Assembly (NCBI RefSeq): GCF_023509825.1
Contig: NZ_JAKQXY010000002.1
Location: forward strand, 124,001 to 188,000
Source of the DNA: Spiroplasma attinicola
GTDB taxonomy: Bacteria > Bacillota_I > Bacilli_A > Mycoplasmatales > VBWQ01
Length of the DNA stretch: 64,000 bases
Reading direction: 5' to 3'
Positions 11,301 through 21,585 of this stretch are shown one piece after another. Under the pieces are notes generated by a model. The model was not told the DNA's origin, ran no database searches, and was given only the letters and a program-made list of their open reading frames with translations. The position numbers and the translations under genes were made by a program. The stretch's first letter is position 1, and every line of letters begins with the position of its first letter.

Positions 11301-13765
11301 CCAACATTTAATTCAATTTTTAAACTAGCTGCTTGATTAAGAAGTGAACCATAATCGTAGTTAATTTTAGCAGCAATTGGTTTTGCGGTCGCTAAATCAC
11401 TTTCTTTTAAAGTATGACCAGCAACGGTAATTTTTTTAAATTTAAATTCTTTTGGATTAAATGCTTTGGCAATTTCTCCCATTAATTTGTTAACAATGAA
11501 TTGATCAGTAATAATATCATTAATTTTTTCTACTTTATTATCAACAGTACTTGAAAGTCTTAATTCATCAGTTGGACTATTAATAGCATCAACAATTTGT
11601 TTGTCACTAACAACAACTTTAATTGTTAAATTAGTTTCTTTATCAACAACTGTGTCATAGTTATAATTAATTGTTGTATTAATAATACCAGCAGTCACTA
11701 AATCACTATCAGCTAAATTATCACCGCTAACTGTTATTTTATTGAATTTATAAAACTTTGGATTAAATACTTTGGCAATATCACCTGTTAATGATTCATG
11801 AATAAATTCACCATTAATTAATGAAGCAAAACTACTTGCTTTAGTATTAATTGTTGTTGTAATTCGGTAATTAATTTTATTAATAAATTCACTAACTTGT
11901 TTTTTACTAATTCCTGTTAATTTAATTGTCAAATTAGTTTTTTGATTTTTTATTGCACCATAATTATAGTTAATTTCAGTATTAACTATTTCAGGATTCA
12001 TTAAATCACGATTTTGCAAATCTTTGTCATTAATAGTAATTTTTTGGAAAGTAAAACTTTTCATATCAAAAAATTTCGCAAATTCACCGCTTAATTGTTT
12101 TTTAATAAAATCAGGATTGATTAAATCACTAATAGTTTTTGCTTCAGCATCAACTTTTGTTGTTATTTGATAATTTGCTACTTTAATAGCATCAACAATT
12201 TGTTGTTGACTTACTGTTAGTTCAATTTTTAAATTAGTTTCTTGACCAGTAAGTGCGCCATAACGATAATTAATTTTTGCGTTAATTGTTCGAGCAGTTT
12301 TTAAATCACTATTTGTTAAATTATGACCACTAACTGTTATCATACTAAATTTAAATAGTTTAGCATCATAAGATTTGGCAATTTCACCAGTTAGTTTTTC
12401 AGCAATAAAATCACTAGTAATTAATTCTCCTAAAGTAGTGTTTTTAGTATTAATTGTTGATTTAATTTCATAATTTAAGTTTTTAATTTCATTAACAATT
12501 TGTTCTTTGCTGACAGTTAATTTAATTTTTAAATTTGCTTCTTGATTAATAAGAGCATCATAATCATAGTTTATTTTAGTATCAATGGTTTTAGTTAATA
12601 GTAAATCATTATCTTTTAAGTTATTTTTATTAATTGTTATTTTTTTGAATTTGAATGATTTTAAATTGAAAGCTCTAGCAATATCACCACTTAATTGTTT
12701 TTTAATAAATTTAGCATTAATTTCACTATTAATATTATTAACTTTAGTTTTAATTTCAGATTCAATTTGATAGTTAGCTTTATTAATAGCATCAATAACT
12801 TGTTGTTTACCAACACCTGTAAGTGTCATTGTTAAATTAGTACTTTGGTTTTTAATTGTTCCATAATTAAAATTAATTTTAACATTTAATATTCCATCTT
12901 TTATTAAATCATTATCTTGTAAATCTTTACCATTAAAGACAATTTTTTGGAAAATAAAAGATTTAGTTTTAAAAGCTTTAGCAACATCATTACTTAATTG
13001 TTTAGCAATAAAATTTCCTTTAATTAAAGGATTAATATTTTTAACTTGAGTATCAACTGGAGCTGATAATTTATAATTTTTTTCTTTAATTTCTTCAACA
13101 ATTTGTTGATCACTCACTGCAAGATTAATTGTTAAATGAGTTTCTTGATTTTTCATTTGTCCATAATCGTAATTAATTTTAGTAGTAATTGTGCCATTTT
13201 GAATTAAGTCATTATAGCGTAAAGGTTGGTTATTAATTAAAACTTGATTAAAATTAAATGATTTAAGATCAAAAGCATTTTTAAAATCTGTTGGAAGTTC
13301 TTCTTTAATAAAATTGCCAGTAATTTTATCATTAATATTTTCTTCACTACTATAACTAATAGTTGCAATTTCATAAGTTACTTTTTTAATAGCATCAACA
13401 ATTTGTTGATCACTAACTGTAAGATCAATTTCTAAATTAGTTTTTTGTCTTTTCATTGAACCATAAGTATAGTTAATTTTAGCCTTAATTAAACCATTTT
13501 CTGTTAAATTGTGATCTTGTAAAGCTTTATCATTAATAGTTATTTTTAAAAATTTAAATGAACCAATATTAAACATTTTATTAACTTTGTTATTTAATTT
13601 TGATTGAATGAATTTTCAATTAATTAGTTCATTAATATTTTTTGCTACTACCCCCGCTGTAGTTTTGATTTTATAACTTGCTTGATTAATTTCTCGAGCA
13701 ATTTCTTTTTCGTTAGCTTTAAGATCAATACTTGCCTTTTGCTTTCCTTTAGTTTTATTTTTCAT
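8312..13765 (-). CDS. Repeat protein D: giant protein of ~18 tandem 100-aa repeats (1817 aa)
   Basis: Unknown function. Almost the whole protein is tandem type 2 units of about 100 residues; I count 18 copies of the KINYNYG..KNQ.TNLTIKL core. Each unit reads roughly: QQIVDAI...NY.I (helix), a polar K-N-I..LI stretch, GNFIK..L.GEIAKAFN (helix), FKF.KITING..L.D.DL, then INAKINYNYG and TNLTIKL (likely strands). Units are clearly diverged from each other. Unlike its relatives it starts MKNKTKGKQKASIDLKANE with no membrane helix or signal peptide, so its location is unclear. The frame is continuous through two TGA Trp codons near each end (9899, 8516); it stops at TAG 8312. AGAAGGGGAAATC precedes the ATG. 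An alternative view as several genes fails because no other stops occur. Confidence 0.88.
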
Positions 13766-13904
13766 ATATAAGATTTCCCCTTCTATTTATTTTCATAAAA
13801 ATAAATTTTGTTATTTTTTCCCTCTTTTTTTATTATACATTTTTTTATTTTTAGTTTATTATTTATGCTATCAAGCACCAGTAGTGATTGTTAATTATCA
13901 AAAA

Positions 13905-13938
13905 TAAAAAAAGTTCAGTTTATAAACTGAACTTTTTC
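13905..13938 (-). terminator. Intrinsic terminator between repeat genes E and D
   Basis: AAAAAAGTTCAGTTTATAAACTGAACTTTTTC is a near-perfect palindrome with T run, placed between the stop of the 487-aa gene (13966) and the start of the giant gene. A TATAAT box for the giant gene follows downstream at about 13828-13840. Confidence 0.85.
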
Positions 13939-13965
13939 ATTTTGAACAAATCTTTTATTAATTAT

Positions 13966-15429
13966 TTAATTTGGATAAAGACGCAGTGTAATAACTTTAC
14001 TTTCTGCTTCATTAATTCCAAGAATACATTTTGTTAATAAATATTCATAATCACCAGTTGTTTCACCATTACTTAATCTTTCATCTGTGACATCAGTTTG
14101 TATTGTTTGTCCATCTACTCGTGCTGATGTATATAACCGAGCAATTGTTAAATTTTCGTTAAGATAATTTTGAATTTTTTCACTAGTAATACTATTAATT
14201 ACGATATTTAACATTTGGTTTTTAATTGAATCAATCTTTACTGTTGCTTTATCATAAGTAATTGTTGTTGAATTATTTGTGCTACTTAAATAATTAAGTA
14301 AAGTTGCATCAATAATAACAGGATTAAGATGGACAATTTTAGTGCTACTTAATAATATATTTTTAAAAGTAAGATTGAATCAAGTTGTACCACTAGTTGC
14401 TCCATTTCTTAAGTCATCATCTGTTCATGGAGTATGAGTACCACTTATACTACGATTTAAATTAGAAATTATTAAATTTTCTTTAATTTCATTTTGAATC
14501 TTAATGCTCGTAAAAGTATCAACATACATAGTTTTTAATTGGTCTGTAACTGTTGTAATTGTTGCTATTGTTTGATCATAATTAACTGTAAAACCTGTTA
14601 ATGTATTTAATTGCTTAGTTATTACATCTTCAGATCAAACATTAGTACCGACTGTCATTGTTAAGTTTGTTGTTTGGTTTGCAATATTATCATAATTGTA
14701 ATTAATCTTAGCATTAATTGTTTGTTCTGTTGTTAAATCACTATTTTGTAAATCATTACCATTAACAGTAATTTTATTAAAAGTAAACAAATTAGCATTA
14801 AATCCTGTTTTATTTTGGAATGTTAATTTTGATTGAATGAATAAAGGCATAAATATTAAATCATCAATTGTGCTATTAATTTCAACATTTGTTTCATAAG
14901 TAGTAATATTAATTTGATTAACTATATCAGTAGTATTTTTATCTGAAATTGTAATTATTAGATTGGTTGTTTGATTTTTAATTGAGTCATAATTATAAAT
15001 AAGTTTAGCATTAATTGTTCCAATTGTTTTTAGATTATTATCTACTAAATCATTTTTACCAACAGTAATTTTTACAAGTGCAAATTTATTTTTATTAGCT
15101 TCAAATGTAGTTTTATTGTCACCTGTTAATTTTGCACTAATAAAATCACTAGTAATTAGATTATTAATAGATGTTGCTGTGCTATCAGTAGTATTTGCTA
15201 TTACTTCAAGATTTGTGATCTTGTTAATTTCATTAACAATTTTCTGTGTTGGAGTAATAGTATTATGAGAACTATTTTCAATACCTAATCCTATTCCTAA
15301 ACCAACAGCTAAACCAACCGTTATGATTCCTAATGCTGTAGCATAAAATTTTCAATTCTTATATAATATTTTCTTTGTTTGTTTTTGTTCTTCAATTGGA
15401 AGAATTTCTTTTGTTAAATCTTGTGCCAT
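13966..15429 (-). CDS. Repeat protein E: anchored, diverged type 2 repeats (487 aa)
   Basis: Unknown function. Starts MAQDLTKEILPIEEQKQ, then KKILYKNWKFYATALG and a glycine-rich helix (VGLAVGLGIGLGI), no lipobox. The outer part holds about four type 2 units. The first two are clear (KLIYNYDSIKNQTTNLIIT and KINYNYDNIANQTTNLTMT); the last two are strongly diverged and shorter. The Trp codons in KNWK, TTWF, TPWTD and after DV are TGA, which would otherwise break the gene into pieces. The ribosome site is AAAGGAGAT, the stop TAA. Its promoter carries a C/T-rich spacer (15458-15488). Confidence 0.88.
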
Positions 15430-15457
15430 TTTAGGTTATCTCCTTTATTTTTTTAAA

Positions 15458-15488
15458 ATTATATCACTCTCAGGAGGAGGGGGAGCAA
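15458..15488 (-). promoter_or_regulatory. Candidate promoter with C/T-rich spacer, gene E
   Basis: Minus strand: TTGCTC (15483-15488), a 19-base spacer beginning CCCCTCCTCCTGAG and ending GTGA, then TATAAT (15458-15463). The same TTGCT...(C-rich)...TGA(-10) layout is seen at 8201-8227 and 51326-51354 with other spacer lengths. Confidence 0.55.
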
Positions 15489-15507
15489 TATTTTTGAAAA
15501 TAATGAT

Positions 15508-15537
15508 AAAAAAACAGTGAATATTTAAAATTCACTG
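15508..15537 (-). terminator. Intrinsic terminator of the MgtA-type gene
   Basis: Minus-strand CAGTGAATTTTAAATATTCACTG followed by seven T, 30 bases past the stop at 15567. Confidence 0.85.
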
Positions 15538-15566
15538 CCGTTAAATTAACAATTTTTAATTACTTA

Positions 15567-18218
15567 TTAAATTCAAATTTTAAATTTTTTTGTCATTACT
15601 GCTTTTGTTGATTCAACTAAAATTCAATTAACAATTATTAATCCTGGTAATACTGGTAGTCATAATAATGGTGGTTTTGATAATTGAAAGACATTTGCAA
15701 TCGGATTAACAAAGGTAAATAAGAAAGGGATTATTAAAAAACTTAGCATACTAAATAAGAAAGTAATTGCCGGTCATGATTGAATAAATGATATTTTTGC
15801 TGTTCGAGCAAAGAAAATAAAGAAAATATGACTGACCATTGATTCAATAAAGAACATTGTTTGAAATTGTTTAATATATAAGGCTCTTGATAGCTCATTA
15901 TGATTAATATGTTCAAAAAAATTAAAACCATAACCAACGATTAAGAAATTAGTAATACTAATAATTGACATTAAAATACTATTAATAAGCACGAAAGGAA
16001 ATATTGTTTTAATATTTCATTTTAATGGTTTTTTAATTGCTTGGTTATCAACTTTATCAATAACAAACAATAAATTAGCTAAATCAAAAGTTAAGTTTTG
16101 CATTAATAACTGAATTGGTGACATAGTAGCAAAGTCAAATCAAATTGATCCAATTAATAAAGTTAACATTAAACCAAAGTTTGAAGCAACAGTTAATTTA
16201 ATATACTTAAGAGCATTATAAAAAATTTCTCTTCCTTTAATAAATGATTTTTCTAACACATCTAAATCTTTTTTTAATAAGATAACATCAGAAGCATATT
16301 TGGCAATTGGCGTACCATTATTAACTGAAATTCCAACATCTGCTAATTTTAAAGCACCGGCATCGTTAACACCATCACCCAAAAAAGCAACAACATGATT
16401 TGATTTTAAAGTTTCAACAATTTTTGCTTTTTCAAAGGGTGATAATTTAGCAAAAATATTTGCTGTTATAAGTTGTTGATATAGTTTTTCATTATTACTA
16501 ATTGCTAAATCTTGACCAAGTACAGCATTTTCTTTTTTCATTGCTAATTTATTAGCAATAGTTTGTGAAACTTCTAAGGCATCTCCTGTTAAAATTTTTA
16601 AATCAATTCCTGACTCATAAATGGTTTTAATGACTTTTTTGATATCATCTTTTAATTTATCTTCAAACGAAATAATTCCTTCAAAAACTAAATTGTTAGT
16701 TGTAATTTTACTTGTTTTTTTTGAAGCAACAAGAATTACTCGAAAACCTTTTTGAGCTAAATTATTAACTAATTGATTAATTTTATTTTTATGTTGATCA
16801 TTTAAAGTAACAATTTTGTTATCAATTTTAACTTTGGCAATGATATTCATCATTTCAGTAAAAGAACCTTTAGTAATTTGTTTTGTTTTATTATCTTCTT
16901 TAATTAAAACTGTACTAATTTTCGTTTCATGATCAAATTGGATATCAGCAATTAATTGGATTTTGTTAGTATTAAATTTTTTATTAAGTTTATGATAAAT
17001 TGCTTCATCAATTTTATTAATTAAATTTCTTTCAAAAAAAGCATTAATATAAGCACATTTTGCAATACATTCAGAACTGTTACCATTAATATCAATGATA
17101 TCTGCAACTTCAATTTCATCAACTGTTAAAGTTCCTGTTTTATCAGTTGTTAAGATATTAACACTCCCCATATTTTGAATTACTTCATTATTTTTAACAA
17201 CAACATTTTCTTTAACAAGTTTTTTACTACCAATTTTTAAGTTAGTAGCAATAACGGCTGGTAATGCCTCGGGTGTTAAAGAAACAACAATTGATAAAGT
17301 GAATACTAAAGCTGCAATTCATTGTGAAGTTCGTAAACCATTAGCAATAAAAATAAACGGAATTACTGCTAAAATTGCAATAACTAGCATTATTGTTAGT
17401 TTACTTATTCCTTTACTGAAATCAGATTTAGTTGCAATTTGTTCGGCCATAGTTAAAATTGATTGTGAGTAATTACTATCACCAATGTTAATAATTACCG
17501 CATAACATTTACCTGAAGTAATAATTGTTTGCGCAAATAGAATATTGTTATATTCAACAATTTTTTTACTTTTATTAGTAATACTTTTTTTAATTGGATT
17601 ATTTTCGCCAGTTAATGTTGATTGATCAACTGATAAATTATCTTCTCAAATAATTCTAGCATCAGCAGGAATTAAATCACCTTGTTTTAAAACAATAACA
17701 TCACCAATTACTAAATCATTTTGATTAATTTGAATTAAATTTTTGTTTGTTTCATTAAAATTAAAAGTATTAATATTATCAATTTTTTGATTTAGAACAA
17801 AAAAGTTATCAGTAACTAATACTTTTAATTTTTGATTTAAATTATATGCTCGATGCTCTTGAATATAATTAACAAAGACAGCTAAAATTATCATAAAAAA
17901 TACAATTAATGAAGAAACTAAATCAATTGCTTTTCTACCATTAAATCAGAAAATAAAAAATTCAGTTAAAGCAACTACTCATAATAATAGATTAAAAGGT
18001 TCAATTATTGCCGAAAAGAATTTTTTAAAATGGTTAAATTTTTTGACTGAAATTTTATTAGTTCCAAACTTGGCAACTTGATTTTTTCTTTGTTCACTTG
18101 CAATCCCAATATCTGAATTAAGTTTTTTGCTAATTAAAGATAAATCTGAATTAGCAATATTTTTAACTTTGTTTGCTTCATGATATTTAAATTGCATATT
18201 GACTTTTTCTTGCTTCAT
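15567..18218 (-). CDS. mgtA: Magnesium-transporting P-type ATPase, MgtA type
   Basis: Membrane P-type ATPase predicted to import Mg2+. The 883-residue product has the full P-ATPase layout. There is an N-terminal cytoplasmic segment, TM pair, actuator domain (DLVIGDVIVLKQGDLIPADAR), and the phosphorylation site LTTDKTGTL with Asp359. The hinge motif FLGDGVNDAGALKLADVGIS precedes C-terminal TM helices. The type III (MgtA) assignment rests on the PFNLLL sequence before TM1 and the C-terminal FIESMVSHIFFIFFARTAKISFIQSWP region, which resembles E. coli MgtA; Ca2+ ATPases look different there. The start at MKQEKVNMQ is chosen over an upstream ATG because AGGTGAAAA precedes it. It lies alone between repeat genes with its own terminator. 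Confidence 0.9.
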
Positions 18219-18264
18219 TTTTTCACCTATTTTAATATTATTATAAAGGAAAGCATTGAAAAAC

Positions 18265-18310
18265 AAAAATAAAATGAGAAAACATATTTAATTATATTTT
18301 TCTCATTTTA
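18265..18310 (-). terminator. Intrinsic terminator of the 664-aa repeat gene
   Basis: Minus-strand stem AAAATGAGAAAA / TTTTCTCATTTTA with a longer AT loop, followed by T residues, 20 bases past the stop at 18331. Confidence 0.75.
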
Positions 18311-18330
18311 TTTGATTTTATTAATTAATA

Positions 18331-20325
18331 TTATTCAATAATAATTATTAAGTTAGTTTCAAAGGTAGAATTATTATAAGCAAAATTGAGTTTAGTATTA
18401 ATTATGCCAATTGTTGCTAAATTACTATCTTTTAAATCATTACCATTAATTGTAACTGTATTAAGTTTAAATTTATTACTATCAAATTTTGCCGCAACTG
18501 CTTCCATTAATTCTTCTTGGATAAATTCACTAGTAATTTGATTAGTAATACTTTTAGCAGAACTGCCTTTAGTTGTTTTTATTACATATTTTATATTTCT
18601 AATTGTTTGAATGACATCTTGATCTAATACTTCAGGGATAAGATTAATTTTTAAGTTAGTTTCAAGATTAGATATCGTACTATAATTATAATTAATTTTT
18701 ACATTAACTAGCTTATTACTTATTAAGTCACTATCTTGTAAATCTTTGCCATTAATTGTAACTTTATTAAATTTAAATAAATCATTATTAAATGATTTTC
18801 TAGCATTACCAGTTAATTGTTGTTGCATGAATTTAGTATTAATTTGTTTAGTAATACTTTCTGCAGTAGTACCATTTATTGCTGTTAATGTATAATTTTC
18901 ATTGCTGTTGATTTGATTGACAATTTGTTCGTCACTAGTTGTAACTATGATTGTTAAATTTGTTACTTGATTGACAATTGAATCGTAACTATAGTTGATT
19001 TTGGCATTAATTGTTTGTTCTCTTGTTAAATCGCTATCTTGTAAATCATTACCATTAATTGTAACTTTATTAAATTTAAATAATTCAGAATTAAATTCAT
19101 TTGCAATGTCTTCACTTAATTGAGTTTTAATAAATTCACCATCTAATTGATTAGTAATACTTTGTGTTGTATCACCAATAGTAGCAAATAAATTATATGT
19201 TGTTACATTATTAATAGCATTAACAATTTCTTGGTTATTTACCGAAATTGTAATTATTAAGTTAGTTTCTTGGTTAGTGATTGAATTATAATTATAATTA
19301 ATTTTAGTATTGATTTTTGTAATTGTTGTTAAATCGTTATCTTGTAAATCATTGCCATTAATTGTAATTTTATTAAGTTTAAATAGCTCAGGATTAAATG
19401 GTTGTTCAAATTCACTAGGCAAACGGTTTTGAATAAATTCACTAGTAATTTGATTAGTAACACTTGCTGCTGATGAATTCATTATCGTTGCAATTGAAAA
19501 ACTAGTATTGTTGATTGCATCAACGATTTGTTGATCACTAGCTATAATTACAATTGTTAGGTTAGTTTCTTGATTAATAATTGTGTCATAGTTATAGTTG
19601 ATTTTGGCATTAATTGTTTGTTCTCTTGTTAAATCGCTATCTTGTAAATCATTACCATTAATTGTAACTTTATTAAATTTAAATAATTCAGAATTAAATT
19701 CATTTGCAATGTCTTCACTTAATTGAGTTTTAATAAATTCACCATCTAATTGATTAATAATTACTGCTGTTTTATCATTAATAGCAGCTGTTATATGTGT
19801 TGATGTCTTATTAATTGCGTCAACAATTTGTTGAGTACTAGTTTTAACGGTAATTGTTAGATTAGATTCTTGATTACTAATAGAACCATAATTGTAATTA
19901 ATTTTTGCATTAATTGTTTGGATTACTGATAAATCAGTATCGCTTAATTCAGTATTATTATTTCCTATTGTAATTTTGTTAAGTTTAAATAATTCAATGT
20001 TGAATGTCTTAGCAATTGTACCAGTTAATTTTGTTTGAATGAAATCAGCATTAACTTGATTAATAATACTTTGTGTTGATGAATTTATTCTTGTTTCAGC
20101 TGTATAACTTGCATTATTAATTGCTTTTGCAATATCTTGATCAGTTATATTAATCTCAGTAGGAACTTTATTAGCATTAACTCCTAGTCCAACGCCTAAT
20201 CCTATTCCTAATCCAACACCAATGATTCCTAATGTAATAGCGTAAAGTTTTCAACTTTTATATAGTTTTTTCTTCCCTTTCTTTTCATCTAGAAGAAGTT
20301 TGTTTTTTGATAAATTTTCTGCCAT
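18331..20325 (-). CDS. Repeat protein F: anchored, six type 2 repeats (664 aa)
   Basis: Unknown function. MAENLSKNKLLLDEKKGK, then KKLYKSWKLYAITLG and a glycine-rich helix (GVGLGIGLGVGLGV), no lipobox. Six type 2 units of about 100 residues follow (the KINYNYGSISNQESNL core and relatives); the last ends right at the stop. Two units, one unit apart, share a ~164-bp identical DNA block (18990-19153 and 19593-19756), pointing to recent internal copying. GGGGTATAAAG precedes the ATG. The -10 is probably TATAAT near 20359-20364 on the minus strand. The only TGA Trp is in KSWK. Confidence 0.9.
18990..19153 (-). repeat. Internal identical block in repeat gene F, copy 1
   Basis: About 164 bp matching 19593-19756 base for base by eye, with an offset of 603 bases (201 codons, i.e. 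two repeat units). It codes the segment from GEFIKTQLSEDIANEF to TREQTINAKINY. Confidence 0.8.
19593..19756 (-). repeat. Internal identical block in repeat gene F, copy 2
   Basis: Second copy of the 18990-19153 block. The sequences on each side diverge normally, so the identity is limited to this stretch, as after gene conversion or unequal exchange. Confidence 0.8.
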
Positions 20326-20430
20326 CTTTATACCCCTTTTTTAGCATAATTTTTAAATATTATAACATTTTTGGCAGAAAATGGGGTAAATTAGCAATAA
20401 TTTCATAAATTTTATTTTTAATCAATCAAT

Positions 20431-20458
20431 TTTAAAAATAACAGAAATACGATATAAT
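20431..20458 (+). promoter_or_regulatory. Promoter of ruvX-udk, probably giving a leaderless transcript
   Basis: TTTAAA (20431-20436), 16-base spacer, TATAAT (20453-20458). The ruvX ATG is only 6 bases beyond the -10 box, at about the expected transcription start, and there is no Shine-Dalgarno sequence ahead of it. Confidence 0.6.
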
Positions 20459-20464
20459 AAAATT

Positions 20465-20899
20465 ATGAAATATTTAGGCATTGATTTAGGAAGCAAAACA
20501 TTAGGATTAGCAACAGGAACAGGGATTATTGCTTCACCCTGAAAAACTTTAAGATTTAAAGAACATGATTTTGATTTAGCATTAGATATGTTATTAATGG
20601 CGATTGGTGATTATCAACCAAATGAGGTAATTATTGGTTATCCGCTTAATATGGATGGATCAGTTGGTGAAAGTGCTCAAGTTGTTTTGGAATTTAAGAA
20701 ATTATTAGAAAATAAAGTTAGCAAAGATTTAACAGTTGTTCTTTTTGATGAAAGAAGAACAACTTTTAGCGCCAATCAAGCTTTAATTCAAGGGAATGTT
20801 AAACGAGCTAAACGCAAAGAACTTAAAGACCAATTAGCAGCGACAATTATTTTACAAACATATTTTGATAAGTTAAAATTTGAATTTCAAGGAAGGTAA
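20465..20899 (+). CDS. ruvX: RuvX/YqgF family putative Holliday junction resolvase
   Basis: RNase H-fold nuclease of the YqgF family, linked to pre-16S rRNA end processing and proposed as a Holliday junction resolvase. The product is 144 residues, the usual size. It has the acidic residue in MKYLGIDLGSKTLGLA, the GYPLNMDGSVGESA loop, and DERRTTFSA near residue 97. One Trp (ASPWKTLRF) is TGA. The start is fixed by family homology at MKYLGID, immediately after the promoter. Downstream udk begins after 10 bases. Confidence 0.93.
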
Positions 20900-20909
20900 A
20901 CTAAATTAA

Positions 20910-21539
20910 ATGAAAAATAAAAACCATAAAGTTAGTTTAATCGTCATTGCTGGTGGTAGTGCTTCGGGTAAAACTACTGTTGCCAATAAAATTGCTGAAG
21001 CGTGTACTGGTAAAGATGTTGTTTTTATTGAAATGGATAATTATTATAAAGATTTGAGTCATTTATTGCCTGAAGCAAGAAAACAAACTAACTTTGATCA
21101 TCCTAATGCTTTTGATTACCCATTATTAATTCATAATTTAGAACAATTATTGCTAGGAAATAAAATTGAAGAACCAATTTATGATTTTAAAGTTAATAGT
21201 CGTAGTAAAGAAGTAAAAATTATTAAACCTGGTGATGTCATTATTTTTGATGGAATTTTTGCTTTAGAAAATCAAGAAATTCGTAATCGAGCAGCAATTA
21301 AAATTTTTGTTGATACTGATAGTGATATTAGATTATTAAGAAGAATTACTCGTGATGTTGAAACTCGTGGTCGCACTTTAGATAGTGTTTTAAAACAATA
21401 TACTGCAACTGTTAAACCAATGCATGATGCTTTTGTTGAACCAACTAAACGCTTTGCTGATATTATTGTGCCATTTGACTTTCATAATGTTGTTGCAATT
21501 GATGTCCTTGTTACTAAAATTAAAACTTTGATTAAATAA
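20910..21539 (+). CDS. udk: Uridine kinase
   Basis: Phosphorylates uridine (and usually cytidine) to the monophosphate with ATP or GTP in pyrimidine salvage. The 209-residue product matches the family length. P-loop GGSASGKTTVA is at residues 15-25, followed by EMDNYYKDLSHL, the substrate-binding DHPNAFDYPLL, YDFKVNSR, IIFDGIFAL and RRITRDVETRGR. AAGGAAGGTAAA in the end of ruvX serves as ribosome site, so the two genes form an operon. Confidence 0.95.
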   Translation: MKNKNHKVSLIVIAGGSASGKTTVANKIAEACTGKDVVFIEMDNYYKDLSHLLPEARKQTNFDHPNAFDYPLLIHNLEQLLLGNKIEEPIYDFKVNSRSKEVKIIKPGDVIIFDGIFALENQEIRNRAAIKIFVDTDSDIRLLRRITRDVETRGRTLDSVLKQYTATVKPMHDAFVEPTKRFADIIVPFDFHNVVAIDVLVTKIKTLIK

Positions 21540-21585
21540 AAAAACCTAGTCTACTTTATTGTAGGTTAATACTAGGTTTTTTATT
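21538..21585. terminator. Bidirectional terminator between udk and dnaE
   Basis: AAAAAACCTAGT / ACTAGGTTTTTT stem with an internal imperfect arm between the convergent udk and dnaE stops; A run on one side and T run on the other serve both strands. Confidence 0.88.

Noticed and set aside
12585-12770. Hydrophobic reading frame on the plus strand inside the giant gene
   Set aside because: It is the antisense shadow of the Lys/Asn-rich repeat; no ribosome site and covered by a better gene. The same holds for similar antisense frames at 25434, 26286, 26884, 27485, 28686 and 51951.
8312-13765. Possible CRISPR array or tandem DNA satellite, because of regular ~300-bp periodicity
   Set aside because: The period equals one protein repeat unit, DNA copies are diverged, and the frame is open throughout.
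15743-15937. Small gene overlapping the end of mgtA
   Set aside because: It is out of frame with mgtA and fully covered by the conserved C-terminal membrane helices.
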